Part shown: piece after piece, positions 44,520-52,847 of the stretch
Layout of the letters: each line of letters starts with the position of its first letter
Position numbering within the stretch: the stretch's first letter is position 1
Assembly: GCF_026013545.1 (NCBI RefSeq)
Contig: NZ_JAPDOG010000023.1
Coordinates: 1-64,000, forward strand
Origin: Defluviimonas salinarum
GTDB taxonomy: Bacteria; Pseudomonadota; Alphaproteobacteria; Rhodobacterales; Rhodobacteraceae
Length of the DNA stretch: 64,000 bases
Direction of reading: 5' to 3'
Translations under genes and position numbers: made by a program
The notes under the pieces: model-generated
Seen by the model: the letters and a program-made list of their open reading frames with translations, nothing else
The model's database searches: none
Told to the model about the DNA's origin: nothing

Positions 44520-46580
44520 TCACCGCCAGAGCCAAGACTGGCTCGCGAAGAGCCCCTGGAGCTTCGAGAGGATCCGGTTCGCCGGCCCCGGCAGCGGGAT
44601 GTCGTTCGCCGCGAGACGCTCGGCGATCACCTCGGGCGGGCAGGGCAGGCCCGAGACGGGATCGACATAGCGCGGATAGGCGATCAGCGCCGCATGGGCG
44701 AGGTCCGCGAGGCTCGGCCGGGCGGTGCGGCGGGCTGGCACCTCGAAGAGATCACGAGTCAGCCCCCAACCGGCATAGAAGGGCATGCCGAGGCAGGTGA
44801 CTCTGCGGCCGCGGATGAGTGCTTCGAATCCCAAAAGCGAAGTGATCGTCCAGACTTCGTCGACCGCGTCGATCAGGCTGACGGGATCGGCCCCTGACAG
44901 CACAATGTCGGCAAGCCCGAGCGCCTCGGCCTCTGCCTTCGACACCGCGCCCGCGCGCAGCCCGGCCTCGACATCGGGATGGGGTTTGTAAAGGATCACC
45001 GCCTCCGGATTCTCCGACCGGACGCGGGAAAGCAGGGCGATATTGGTGCGCTCCCGTCCGGCGCCGAGCCGGATCGAGGCGTCGTCCTCGACCTGGCCCG
45101 GCACCAGAATGCGGTGCCCCTCGGGCAGGTCCGGCAATGGCGCTGCAGCGAGGTTGTACTTGGTCAGGCGCGCGGCGACGAGCCGGGCTACCAGCCGTTC
45201 CGCCCGCATCTCGCCGCCGGCCGGCGGGCCGTCCGCGATCAGCTTCTCGAGGTCGCTCTCGCGCGAGGGGTCGTAGTAGATCCCGCTCCGGTCGGCGACC
45301 AGCGACAGGGGCGGGACCAGTTCGGCGCCGAGTCCGCGCGAGCGCAGGAAACCGTCCTCGACGCGGACAAGCGCATGATCTCCCGCCAGTTCCTGGAACC
45401 TGTCGTTTTCCTTGCCGGCCCAGACCAGGAGCCCGCGGCCTTCCGCTTTCGCCCGCGCCGTGGCCCGGCCGGGATCGTCCTCGAAGACCAGCCGCCGCTC
45501 GCGCCCGAAGGCGGATTGCAGATGCCGGCGCTTCCAGAGCCGCATGCCGACCGCGACATGGCCGTTGCGATCCTCGCGGAAAGCCCGCACCCCCGCCTCG
45601 AGATGGTCGACCGCCTCCTCGAAGCTGCAGAGCCGGTCGCGGCAGGGATCGTACCAGGTCGGGGCGAGAACCATCGCCGCGGCGAAGAGTTGGGCCCGGG
45701 TCAGCCGGCGCTCGCGTCGCGCGACCGGGTTCTCGTCCTCGGTCAGACCCCAGCCGGCATAGAAGGGCTGACCGAAGACCCGTGGCCGGTGTCCGGCCAT
45801 GATCGCCTCGAAGCCAAGCTGCGAGGAGACCGTGTAGACCGCGATGGCGCCCTCCATCAGCGCCCAGGGCGAGACCGGATCGGACAGGACCGAGATCCGG
45901 CCGTGGGCATGGCCTTCGGTGTAATGGCCGGGGCGGCGGCCGGCGGCGGTCTCGGGATGGGTCTTGATGACGACGCGGGCGCCGGGATGTTCCTCCTGGG
46001 CGAAGACCAGCATCTCGCGGAAGCTCGCGGCATTCGCGCCGCCATGCTCGATCGAGGCGTCGCCCCGGGTCTGGTCGAGGACAAGGACATAGCCCGGTTC
46101 CGGAACCGGCAGCGCGGGGTCGAAATTGTTGTATTTCGACAAGTGGAGCGCCTTCAGCCGCTCGATCCCGTCGCGCGCGCGCTGGAGAACGGCGCCGTCG
46201 TCGAGAGGGTCGGTCGCGAGGATATGTTCGATTTGCGACGGTGCCGAGCTGTCGAAATGCACCCCCCTGGGGTCGATCAGGAGGCCGAGCGGCGGTTCGC
46301 CGCCCTCGCGTCCGGGCCGGATCGAGCGCAGGAAGGCGTCCTCGATCCGCACGACCGGAGTTCCAGTCCAATCCGCGACCGCCTCGCCGCGCGGCGCGGT
46401 CGGGCTCTTGCCCCAGACGCCGATCAGGTCGCTCTCCGCGCGCGGTTTGCCGATCCGGATGTCGTAGCCCGCGAGCGTCAGGATCCGGCGGATCCGCGGC
46501 TGGGTCAGGAAGCCGCCGGAAAAGACGAACAGCCGCCGGGCCTGCGCTCCGGCGGCTGGGTCTGCAGGTTGAGCGATCAT
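44520..46580 (-). CDS. kpsC: Capsule polysaccharide protein KpsC-like (two-domain Kdo transferase)
   Basis: A 686-residue protein of the KpsC/LipA capsule family, with two related halves. Each ends in the same motif, GQPFYAGWGLT near residue 290 and GMPFYAGWGLT near residue 625. In group 2/3 capsule systems KpsC adds the first beta-Kdo residues of the lipid linker that anchors the capsule. DQTRGDASIEHGG and VIKTHPE are other hallmarks. The ATG overlaps the stop of the upstream kpsD-like gene by one base. Third in the minus-strand order kpsS-kpsD-kpsC. No signal peptide; it acts at the cytoplasmic face. Confidence 0.9.
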   Translation of the reverse strand: MIAQPADPAAGAQARRLFVFSGGFLTQPRIRRILTLAGYDIRIGKPRAESDLIGVWGKSPTAPRGEAVADWTGTPVVRIEDAFLRSIRPGREGGEPPLGLLIDPRGVHFDSSAPSQIEHILATDPLDDGAVLQRARDGIERLKALHLSKYNNFDPALPVPEPGYVLVLDQTRGDASIEHGGANAASFREMLVFAQEEHPGARVVIKTHPETAAGRRPGHYTEGHAHGRISVLSDPVSPWALMEGAIAVYTVSSQLGFEAIMAGHRPRVFGQPFYAGWGLTEDENPVARRERRLTRAQLFAAAMVLAPTWYDPCRDRLCSFEEAVDHLEAGVRAFREDRNGHVAVGMRLWKRRHLQSAFGRERRLVFEDDPGRATARAKAEGRGLLVWAGKENDRFQELAGDHALVRVEDGFLRSRGLGAELVPPLSLVADRSGIYYDPSRESDLEKLIADGPPAGGEMRAERLVARLVAARLTKYNLAAAPLPDLPEGHRILVPGQVEDDASIRLGAGRERTNIALLSRVRSENPEAVILYKPHPDVEAGLRAGAVSKAEAEALGLADIVLSGADPVSLIDAVDEVWTITSLLGFEALIRGRRVTCLGMPFYAGWGLTRDLFEVPARRTARPSLADLAHAALIAYPRYVDPVSGLPCPPEVIAERLAANDIPLPGPANRILSKLQGLFASQSWLWR

Positions 46581-47713
46581 CAGTTCCCGGTGAGCGAGGC
46601 GATCGAGTTGACCGGAGACAGGCTGCCGTTCACGGCCGCGAAGGTCTTGGTCCACTGCACATAGGGCGCCTCGGTCACATAGACCGTGTCGTCGTCGCGG
46701 ATCATGAAGTCGCGGGCGTTGAACAGGCCGTTCGGCTTGGTCAGGTCAAGAACATAGATGATGCGTTGCGGCTCGGCGATGTCGGCGCGGCCGAGCACCG
46801 CGTTCGCCACCGCCGGCGTTTCGTCGCGCAGTACGAAGACGCCGGTCGCATCGGCGAAATTCGTGGAAAGACCGCCAACCTGGGCAAGCGCTTCCACCGC
46901 CGAGAGCGACTGGGTCTCGAACTGGACGCGGCTCTGCGCGCCGGTCGCGCCGATGGCGGTGAAGCTGCGCTGGTCCTTTTCCACCAGGATCACGTCGCCG
47001 GGGCGGAGCGCGATGTCCATGCGGGGATTGGAGTAGAGATCCTTGAGCCAGACCCGGCCGGTCTGGCCGCCGCGGGTGACGACGACCTGCGCGACCTCCG
47101 GCTCGATCACCACGCCGCCGGCCTTGGCGAGCATAGCCGACAGCGTCCGGGTCGGCCGTTCGAGCGGATAGACGCCCTGGCCGCCGATCTTGCCCAGCAC
47201 CGTGACGGTGGCGCCGTCGCCCGCGATTCGGGAAACGGTTACCTGCGGGTCCGGCGTCTGGGGGTCGAGCTTGCCGGTGATGAGCTGGCGCAGAGCTTCG
47301 GGCGTGTTTCCGGCGGCCCGGACGCGGCCGGCATAGGGCACGAAGATGAAGCCGTCGCCGTCGACCTGCACTTCGGTGAGCGCGGTCGAGTTCATGCCCT
47401 GGCTGACGAGAAGGCCGTTGTCCACGTTCTCCCAGACCGAGAGGCCGAGCACATCGCCGGGGCGGATGTCGTCGGATCCGACGATGCCCGCCGACTGGAA
47501 ATCCTTCGAAAAGCCGAGCGCCGGCGTCATGGAAGCGGCCCGCGCGATCCGCCTGTCGACTGGCACGACGACGGCGTTGTCGCCCGGTGTGGCATCGGTT
47601 TCGAGCAGTTCGCCCCTGGTCGGGCCGGAGCGCGGGAGGCCGCAACCGGCGAGACTCGCCACTGCAACGACAAGGGTCACGGATCTGGCCCAACGGGCTG
47701 CGACGAAATTCAC
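46580..47713 (-). CDS. kpsD: Outer-membrane polysaccharide export lipoprotein (Wza/KpsD type)
   Basis: A 377-residue lipoprotein with signal and lipobox SLAGC (cysteine at residue 24). A polysaccharide export (PES) domain follows with IRPGDVLGLSVWENVD and DGDGFIFVPYAGRVRAAGNTPEALRQLI, then SLBB-type repeats (VTVLGKIGGQGVYPLERPTRTLSAMLAKAGG and the GDVILVEKDQRSFTAIG region). These proteins form the outer-membrane channel for capsule or exopolysaccharide. It lies between the kpsS-like and kpsC-like genes in one operon. The inner-membrane ABC parts (KpsM, KpsT, KpsE) are not in this window. Confidence 0.9.
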   Translation of the reverse strand: MNFVAARWARSVTLVVAVASLAGCGLPRSGPTRGELLETDATPGDNAVVVPVDRRIARAASMTPALGFSKDFQSAGIVGSDDIRPGDVLGLSVWENVDNGLLVSQGMNSTALTEVQVDGDGFIFVPYAGRVRAAGNTPEALRQLITGKLDPQTPDPQVTVSRIAGDGATVTVLGKIGGQGVYPLERPTRTLSAMLAKAGGVVIEPEVAQVVVTRGGQTGRVWLKDLYSNPRMDIALRPGDVILVEKDQRSFTAIGATGAQSRVQFETQSLSAVEALAQVGGLSTNFADATGVFVLRDETPAVANAVLGRADIAEPQRIIYVLDLTKPNGLFNARDFMIRDDDTVYVTEAPYVQWTKTFAAVNGSLSPVNSIASLTGN

Positions 47714-47793
47714 TGCTCGGGGCTCCTCTTGCGGGGATGAGTCTGAAGAATGCGCGAGAACCTAGCCAACCGGAGCGGTGAAGGCCAGTGCAA

Positions 47794-49092
47794 CTATTCG
47801 ACGGCTACCAACTGTTGTCGGGGCGCCGCCGTGCCGGAGACCAGCGCGTCATAGGGGTCGTCGGCGGCAAGCATCATGTCGACGACCTGCCTGAGCAGGC
47901 GGCGCCGGCTGCGCGAGGAGTAAAAGCCGCCGGGCACCTGCGAGGTTTCGAGCAGATAATGCCGGTAGTCGCGATAGGCGCGCCCATCGGGGCGCTGCGG
48001 TTCGGCGAAGAACGCGGTCAGCGGCTGGGCGGAGACGAACTCCGGCTGGTTGTAGACCGCCCGCCCGAAAGCCTTGAGCGGCAGGCCGCGCCACAGCACC
48101 TGCTGCGCGGCGGTCGAGTTCACGGTCACAGCGCTCCGCGCCGCATCGAGGAGCTGGGCGAGCTTTCCGCCGCGGACGAAATGCACGCGCCCGGAAATGC
48201 CGAGCCGGCGCGCGGTGTCGCGAATCGTGCGGCCCACCGCGGCGCGCTCGTCCTCGAGCGGATGGGCCTTGAAGACGATATGGTGATGACGCGGCGCCCC
48301 GGTCGCGAAGGAGTCGAGACAGAGCGTCAGGAACTCGGTCATCGAGGCGAAGTCGGAGTGTTCGCGGAAGCTCGCGTCATGTTCGAGCTGCATCAGCACA
48401 AGATGATAAGGAAAGCCACCGGAGCGGATCCGCCAGGTGGCGATCCGGCGCTGGAGCCGGTGCCAGGGCATGGCGAGGAGGCGTTTCAGATGCAGACGGA
48501 ACTCGGCCGCGACCGTGATGCCGCGATGGGGCCGGAAGCCGCGGTAGCGGCGATTGAGCGCGAGCACCATGAAATGGTAGAGCGCGCCGTAGAAGATATG
48601 CTCGCGCATGTCGCCCCAATGGGCCGGCGCCTTCGGCAGCTCCATGTCGGAGCGCGCGAGCGCCGTGCGCATGTCGGCCACCGACATCGCCATCAGTCGC
48701 GAATTGCCGTTTGATCCGCCGCGCTCGTAGGTCGCCCAGTAGGGCCGCAGGTAGCCCTCCTCGAAGACATGGACGGTAAGGCCGCGCTCACGCGCCGCGG
48801 CGACGGCGGCGGCATGGACCGGGCGGCCGTCGCCATAGAGCACGATGTCGGTGATCGAAAGATCGTCGAGGAGGCTGGCGCAGGTCGCCGGCCAACCCTC
48901 GGCCCGGCCGGTGAAGGGGATGTAGCCCTTCCGGCCCCAGAAGACCTCGTCGCCCTTGTTGAAGCCGACGCGCCAGACCTCCGCGCCGGCGGCACGGAGC
49001 ATGTCGCCCAAACGGCGGAAGAACGGCCCGTGCGGTCCCTGAAGCATCAGGAACCGTCGCGTCCTGTCCCCATGTAACGGCGTTGATTGCAA
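47794..49092 (-). CDS. kpsS: Capsule polysaccharide protein KpsS-like
   Basis: A protein of about 432 residues in the KpsS/LipB family, which with KpsC builds the Kdo linker of lipid-anchored capsules. The N-terminal RRFLMLQGPHGPFFRRLG is the family signature and lies upstream of the first good ATG (49047). I therefore place the start at a TTG (49092) behind CGGAG; an ATG start would cut the signature. Other blocks are HVFEEGYLRPYW, FKAHPLEDERA and the C-terminal VTVNSTAAQQVLWRGLPLKAFG. First gene of the minus-strand capsule unit, 80 bp before kpsD. Confidence 0.87.
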   Translation of the reverse strand: MQSTPLHGDRTRRFLMLQGPHGPFFRRLGDMLRAAGAEVWRVGFNKGDEVFWGRKGYIPFTGRAEGWPATCASLLDDLSITDIVLYGDGRPVHAAAVAAARERGLTVHVFEEGYLRPYWATYERGGSNGNSRLMAMSVADMRTALARSDMELPKAPAHWGDMREHIFYGALYHFMVLALNRRYRGFRPHRGITVAAEFRLHLKRLLAMPWHRLQRRIATWRIRSGGFPYHLVLMQLEHDASFREHSDFASMTEFLTLCLDSFATGAPRHHHIVFKAHPLEDERAAVGRTIRDTARRLGISGRVHFVRGGKLAQLLDAARSAVTVNSTAAQQVLWRGLPLKAFGRAVYNQPEFVSAQPLTAFFAEPQRPDGRAYRDYRHYLLETSQVPGGFYSSRSRRRLLRQVVDMMLAADDPYDALVSGTAAPRQQLVAVE

Positions 49093-49285
49093 GCCTGCTC
49101 CGTTGTGATCCTGACGGCCTGTCTGCCCCGGAATGGGTCGCCTGTCACGGCCTTTCCGCTTCTGGCAGGGCGTCGCGGCGAGACTATGGCGGAGCCGCGA
49201 CATTCCCGCTGCACCTATGGGGCCGCGCCCGGCCCTTGCGGCGCGACCGGCGCGGCGCTAGGCAGGGGGCAAAGGGAGAGCTCCG

Positions 49286-49888
49286 ATGTTCACAGGGATC
49301 GTCACCGATATCGGCGAGGTCGTCGCGCTGGAAAAGAAGGGCGACCTGCGCGCCCGGATCGCCACCGCCTACCGCGTAGACGGGATCGACATCGGCGCCT
49401 CGATCGCCTGCGACGGCTGTTGTCTGACCGTCGTCGCCACCGGCGAAGAACCGCGCGGCTGGTTCGACGTCGACATCTCGGCCGAGAGCGTCGCCAAGAC
49501 CAATATCGGCGCGTGGACCGTTGGCCACCGGATCAACCTCGAACGTGCGCTGAAAGTGGGCGACGAGCTTGGCGGCCACATCGTCTCGGGCCATGTCGAC
49601 GGCGTCGCCGAGATCGTCGCGATGAAGGTTGAGGGCGATTCGACGCGCTTCACCTTCCGCGCCCTCGAGGCGCTGGCGGGCTTCATCGCGCCGAAGGGCT
49701 CGGTGGCGCTGAACGGCACCTCGCTGACGGTGAACGAGGTCGACGGCGCCGAGTTTGGCGTCAACATCATCCCGCATACCAAGGAGGTCACCACCTGGGG
49801 GCGGGCCAAGGTCGGCGACAGGATCAATCTCGAGATCGACACGCTCGCGCGCTACGTCGCGCGCCTCCGGGACTGGTCGGCACGCTGA
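49286..49888 (+). CDS. ribE: Riboflavin synthase alpha subunit
   Basis: A 200-residue enzyme that dismutates two lumazine molecules to riboflavin. It has two similar lumazine-binding halves: MFTGIVTDIGEVVALEKKG with SIACDGCCLTVV in the first, and GGHIVSGHVDGVAEIV with SVALNGTSLTVN in the second. The start follows GGGAGAGCTCCG. It opens the riboflavin string ribE, unknown gene, ribBX, ribH, nusB. Length is normal for the trimeric alpha form. No FMN riboswitch was recognised in the 193 bp upstream. Confidence 0.96.
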   Translation: MFTGIVTDIGEVVALEKKGDLRARIATAYRVDGIDIGASIACDGCCLTVVATGEEPRGWFDVDISAESVAKTNIGAWTVGHRINLERALKVGDELGGHIVSGHVDGVAEIVAMKVEGDSTRFTFRALEALAGFIAPKGSVALNGTSLTVNEVDGAEFGVNIIPHTKEVTTWGRAKVGDRINLEIDTLARYVARLRDWSAR

Positions 49889-50045
49889 AAGCCGTTCCGG
49901 GCCTGCTGCGTTTTCGACCGGACGGAGGGGCGCGTGCCGGTTAATCGGGCAATCCGGGTCTGGGTCAGCGGGGCGCGGCGCGCGCGGCTTGCCAGAGCGG
50001 CCGGCGGATGCAAGCCTGACCGAACGGCATCAATGGCGGTTGCAG

Positions 50046-50639
50046 ATGAATTATCCCGGCCACAACGGCGGTCCGACGCTTGAGCCCGGAGCAAGCTGGC
50101 GCCGGCATTGCTGGAGCGCGGCGCGGTCCGCGCTGTTGCCGACGCTGCCGGTAGAGATCGTGCGGCTCCGCGTGAGACGCGCCGCCGAGCTTGGGCTCGA
50201 TTACCGGACCTATGCCGGTTTTCGTGCCACTTCGGGCCACGATATCGTGGCTTTTCTCTTCTCGACGAATGCGCTCCGCCTGATCCGGGAAGGCGACCGG
50301 ATGGCCCCGGCGGATGCCGCGAAGCTCGCCGCGCTCGGCGGCGTGTCGCGGCTTCTCGCGGCGCAGCCGCCGCTCGATCCGGGCCTCGTGCGCGAAGGGC
50401 TTGCGGGGCAGGGCGTCGCGATCGGGGCGGCGGCCCGCGCGCCGGGCCTCGCCCAGACTTGGTCGGAGACCCGCGCGGCGCTCCGCACCCTCCTGGCGGA
50501 GGGCGGTCAACCGGCCGGCGCCGTGGTGGTAATCGGAGAGACGGCGCTGGAGCGCGACTGGGTCGCGGCGGCGCGGATGGCGGGGTTCCTGACCGCCGCG
50601 CGCTATTTCGGCGGCCAAACGGCGGTGGGCGGCATCTGA
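50046..50639 (+). CDS. Conserved hypothetical protein inside the riboflavin gene string
   Basis: A 197-residue protein with no recognised domain. It opens MNYPGHNGGPTLEPGASWRR, followed by an alpha-helical region (LLPTLPVEIVRLRVRRAAELGLDYRTYAGFRA) and SGHDIVAFLFSTNALRLI. The C-terminal half has ALRTLLAEGGQPAGAVVVIGET and ARYFGG. No signal, membrane segment or cysteine cluster. The helix-rich AELGLDYRTYAGFRAT segment resembles what is found in related genomes at the same place (from memory). It lies between ribE and ribBX on the same strand, so a link to flavin metabolism is possible but unproven. Confidence 0.8.
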   Translation: MNYPGHNGGPTLEPGASWRRHCWSAARSALLPTLPVEIVRLRVRRAAELGLDYRTYAGFRATSGHDIVAFLFSTNALRLIREGDRMAPADAAKLAALGGVSRLLAAQPPLDPGLVREGLAGQGVAIGAAARAPGLAQTWSETRAALRTLLAEGGQPAGAVVVIGETALERDWVAAARMAGFLTAARYFGGQTAVGGI

Positions 50640-50715
50640 GCGTCGCCTCCGGGCTGGCCAAAGCTCCGGCATTGGGCTATCGCCACCGTTGGATGACAAG
50701 AGCGGGGCGGATGCG

Positions 50716-51810
50716 ATGACGGCCGATCTCAAAGACGCGATTTCGCCCATCGAGGCGATCATCGAGGATGCGCGCAACGGGCGCATGTTCATTCTCGTCG
50801 ATCACGAGGACCGCGAGAACGAGGGCGACCTCGTGATCCCGGCGCAGATGTGCACGCCCGACGCGATCAACTTCATGGCCACGCATGGCCGCGGCCTGAT
50901 CTGCCTGACGCTGACCTCGGCGCGGATCGAGGCGCTGGGCTTGCAGCTCATGTCGGCCAAGAACTCCTCGCGCCACGAGACCGCCTTCACCACCTCGATC
51001 GAGGCGCGCGAGGGCGTGTCGACGGGCATCTCGGCCCATGACCGCGCGCTGACCGTCTCGGTTGCGATCGACCCCTCGAAGGGGCCGGCCGACATCGCGA
51101 CGCCGGGCCACATCTTCCCCTTGCGTGCCCGCGACGGTGGCGTGCTGGTCCGCGCCGGCCATACCGAGGCCGCCGTCGACGTGGCGCGGCTCGCCGGTCT
51201 CAACCCCTCGGGCGTGATCTGCGAGATCATGAACGAGGACGGGACCATGGCGCGGCTGCCGGACCTCGTGAAATACGCCGCCAGGCACAAGCTCAAGATC
51301 GGCACGATCTCCGACCTCATCGCCTATCGCCGCCGCCACGACAACCTCGTGCGCGAGACGAGCCGCAAGACCGTCACCTCCGCCTATGGCGGCGACTGGA
51401 CGATGCGGATCTTCACAGACCAGACCGAGGGGACGGAACATGTCGTCCTGACCAAGGGCGACATCACCACGCCCGAGCCGGTGCTGGTGCGGACCCATGC
51501 GCTCAACGTGCTCGAGGACGTGCTGGCGCTCGGCCCTTCGCCCGAGGGCGAGCTCGCGCGCGCGATGAAGATCATCGCGGCAGAGGGCAGGGGCGCGGTC
51601 TGCCTCTTCCGCGATCCGAAGTCGAAACTCGTGGTCGAGGCGGATGAGGGACCGCGCACCGTCAAGCAGACCGGGCTTGGCGCGCAGATCCTCTCGGCTA
51701 TGGGGCTGAAGCAGTTGATCCTGCTCACGGATTCGCCACTGACCCGGTATCTCGGGCTCGACGCCTACGACCTCCACATCGCGGGCACGCGGCCCATCAG
51801 CGAGGACTGA
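50716..51810 (+). CDS. ribB: 3,4-Dihydroxy-2-butanone-4-phosphate synthase with degenerate GTP cyclohydrolase II domain (RibBX type)
   Basis: A 364-residue protein. Residues 1-215 form a DHBP synthase, with LVDHEDRENEGDL, THGRGLICL, TTSIEAREGVSTGISAHDRA and GHTEAAVDVARLAG. Residues 225-360 have the GTP cyclohydrolase II fold, but its zinc cysteines (usually C-x10-C-x-C) are missing and only one cysteine, in GAVCLFRD, remains. This matches the RibBX variant known in proteobacteria, in which only the RibB reaction is kept. The ATG at 50716 is preferred; a TTG at 50689 is possible. A true ribA must lie elsewhere. ribH starts 3 bp after its stop. Confidence 0.93.
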   Translation: MTADLKDAISPIEAIIEDARNGRMFILVDHEDRENEGDLVIPAQMCTPDAINFMATHGRGLICLTLTSARIEALGLQLMSAKNSSRHETAFTTSIEAREGVSTGISAHDRALTVSVAIDPSKGPADIATPGHIFPLRARDGGVLVRAGHTEAAVDVARLAGLNPSGVICEIMNEDGTMARLPDLVKYAARHKLKIGTISDLIAYRRRHDNLVRETSRKTVTSAYGGDWTMRIFTDQTEGTEHVVLTKGDITTPEPVLVRTHALNVLEDVLALGPSPEGELARAMKIIAAEGRGAVCLFRDPKSKLVVEADEGPRTVKQTGLGAQILSAMGLKQLILLTDSPLTRYLGLDAYDLHIAGTRPISED

Positions 51811-51813
51811 TCC

Positions 51814-52365
51814 ATGGCCGGACAGGAAATCCACCACACGCTCGACCTGCCGACATTCGACAAGCGGGTGAAACTCCTGATCGTCGTCGCGCCCTATTAC
51901 AAGGATATCGCCGACAATCTCATCGCCGGGGCGAAGGCGGTCGCGGCCGAGGCCGGGGCCGAGGTCGACCTCGTCGAGGTGCCGGGCGCGCTGGAGATCC
52001 CGACCGCAATCGGCATGGCGAGCCGGATGGCCGACTACGACGGTTTCGTGGCGCTCGGCTGCATCATCCGCGGCGAGACCACGCATTACGACACGGTCTG
52101 CAACGATTCGTCGCGCGGGCTGACGCTTCTGGGGCTGAACGGGGTGGCGATCGGCAACGGCATCCTCACGGTCGAGAACCGCCGCCAGGCCGAGGTCCGG
52201 GCCGATCCGGCCGACCAGAACAAGGGCGGCGGAGCCGCCGCGGCGGCCTTGCATCTGGTCGCACTTTCCCGCAAATGGGCGCGCCAGACGAAAGGCATCG
52301 GATTCAAGCCCGCGGGCGAGGAATTCCGCATCGCCGGAGAACCCGAAGGACCGACCCGCGCATGA
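51814..52365 (+). CDS. ribH: 6,7-Dimethyl-8-ribityllumazine synthase
   Basis: A 183-residue lumazine synthase, joining the ribityl pyrimidine and the dihydroxybutanone phosphate. Key blocks are VVAPYYKDIADNLIAGA, VEVPGALEIPTAIGM, VALGCIIRGETTHYDTVC with the catalytic histidine, and NGILTVENRRQA. The sequence keeps the substrate-binding arginine and lysine near RADPADQNKGG. A C-terminal extension of about 25 residues is unusual but harmless. Its stop overlaps the nusB start (ATGA). Confidence 0.96.
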   Translation: MAGQEIHHTLDLPTFDKRVKLLIVVAPYYKDIADNLIAGAKAVAAEAGAEVDLVEVPGALEIPTAIGMASRMADYDGFVALGCIIRGETTHYDTVCNDSSRGLTLLGLNGVAIGNGILTVENRRQAEVRADPADQNKGGGAAAAALHLVALSRKWARQTKGIGFKPAGEEFRIAGEPEGPTRA

Positions 52366-52844
52366 GCGCCGAAGACCCCAAAACGACCGCCGCCGACAAA
52401 CGCCAGATGAAATCGGCCGCGCGGCTCTATGCCGTGCAGGCGCTCTTCCAGATGGAGGCCGCCGGCCAGACCGTCGACAAGGTGCGCCGCGAATTCGAGA
52501 CGCACCGCTTCGGCGCGACCTACGAAGAGGACGAGATGGCCGAGGGCGATCCGCATCTCTTCCGCCAGATCATCGAGGAGGCGGTGAACCTCCAGGCCCG
52601 GATCGACCAGATGACCGACCGGGCGCTGGTGGCGAAATGGCCGATCGGCCGGATCGACCCGGTGCTCCGGGCGCTCTTCCGCGCTGCCGGGGCGGAACTC
52701 CTCCTGCCCGCGACCCCGCCGAAGGTCGTGATCACCGAATTCGTCGACGTCGCCCGCGCCTTCTTCCCCGAGGGGAAGGAATCGAAATTCGTCAACGCCG
52801 TCCTCGACCACATGGCGCGCGAGGCGCGGCCCGAGGCGTTCTGA
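52362..52844 (+). CDS. nusB: Transcription antitermination factor NusB
   Basis: A 160-residue RNA-binding protein that, with S10, binds boxA in rRNA leaders and prevents early termination. MKSAARLYAVQALFQMEAAG is the family N-terminus after a short charged leader. LLPATPPKVVITEFVDVARAF and KESKFVNAVLDHMAR are the C-terminal block. It is coupled to ribH by a 4-base overlap, the common ribH-nusB order. It converges on the persulfide dioxygenase-like gene (3 bp between stops). Confidence 0.96.
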   Translation: MSAEDPKTTAADKRQMKSAARLYAVQALFQMEAAGQTVDKVRREFETHRFGATYEEDEMAEGDPHLFRQIIEEAVNLQARIDQMTDRALVAKWPIGRIDPVLRALFRAAGAELLLPATPPKVVITEFVDVARAFFPEGKESKFVNAVLDHMAREARPEAF

Positions 52845-52847
52845 GCC

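Noticed and set aside
49093-49285. FMN riboswitch upstream of the riboflavin genes
   Set aside because: I looked for the conserved RFN stem motifs before ribE and ribBX and did not find them.
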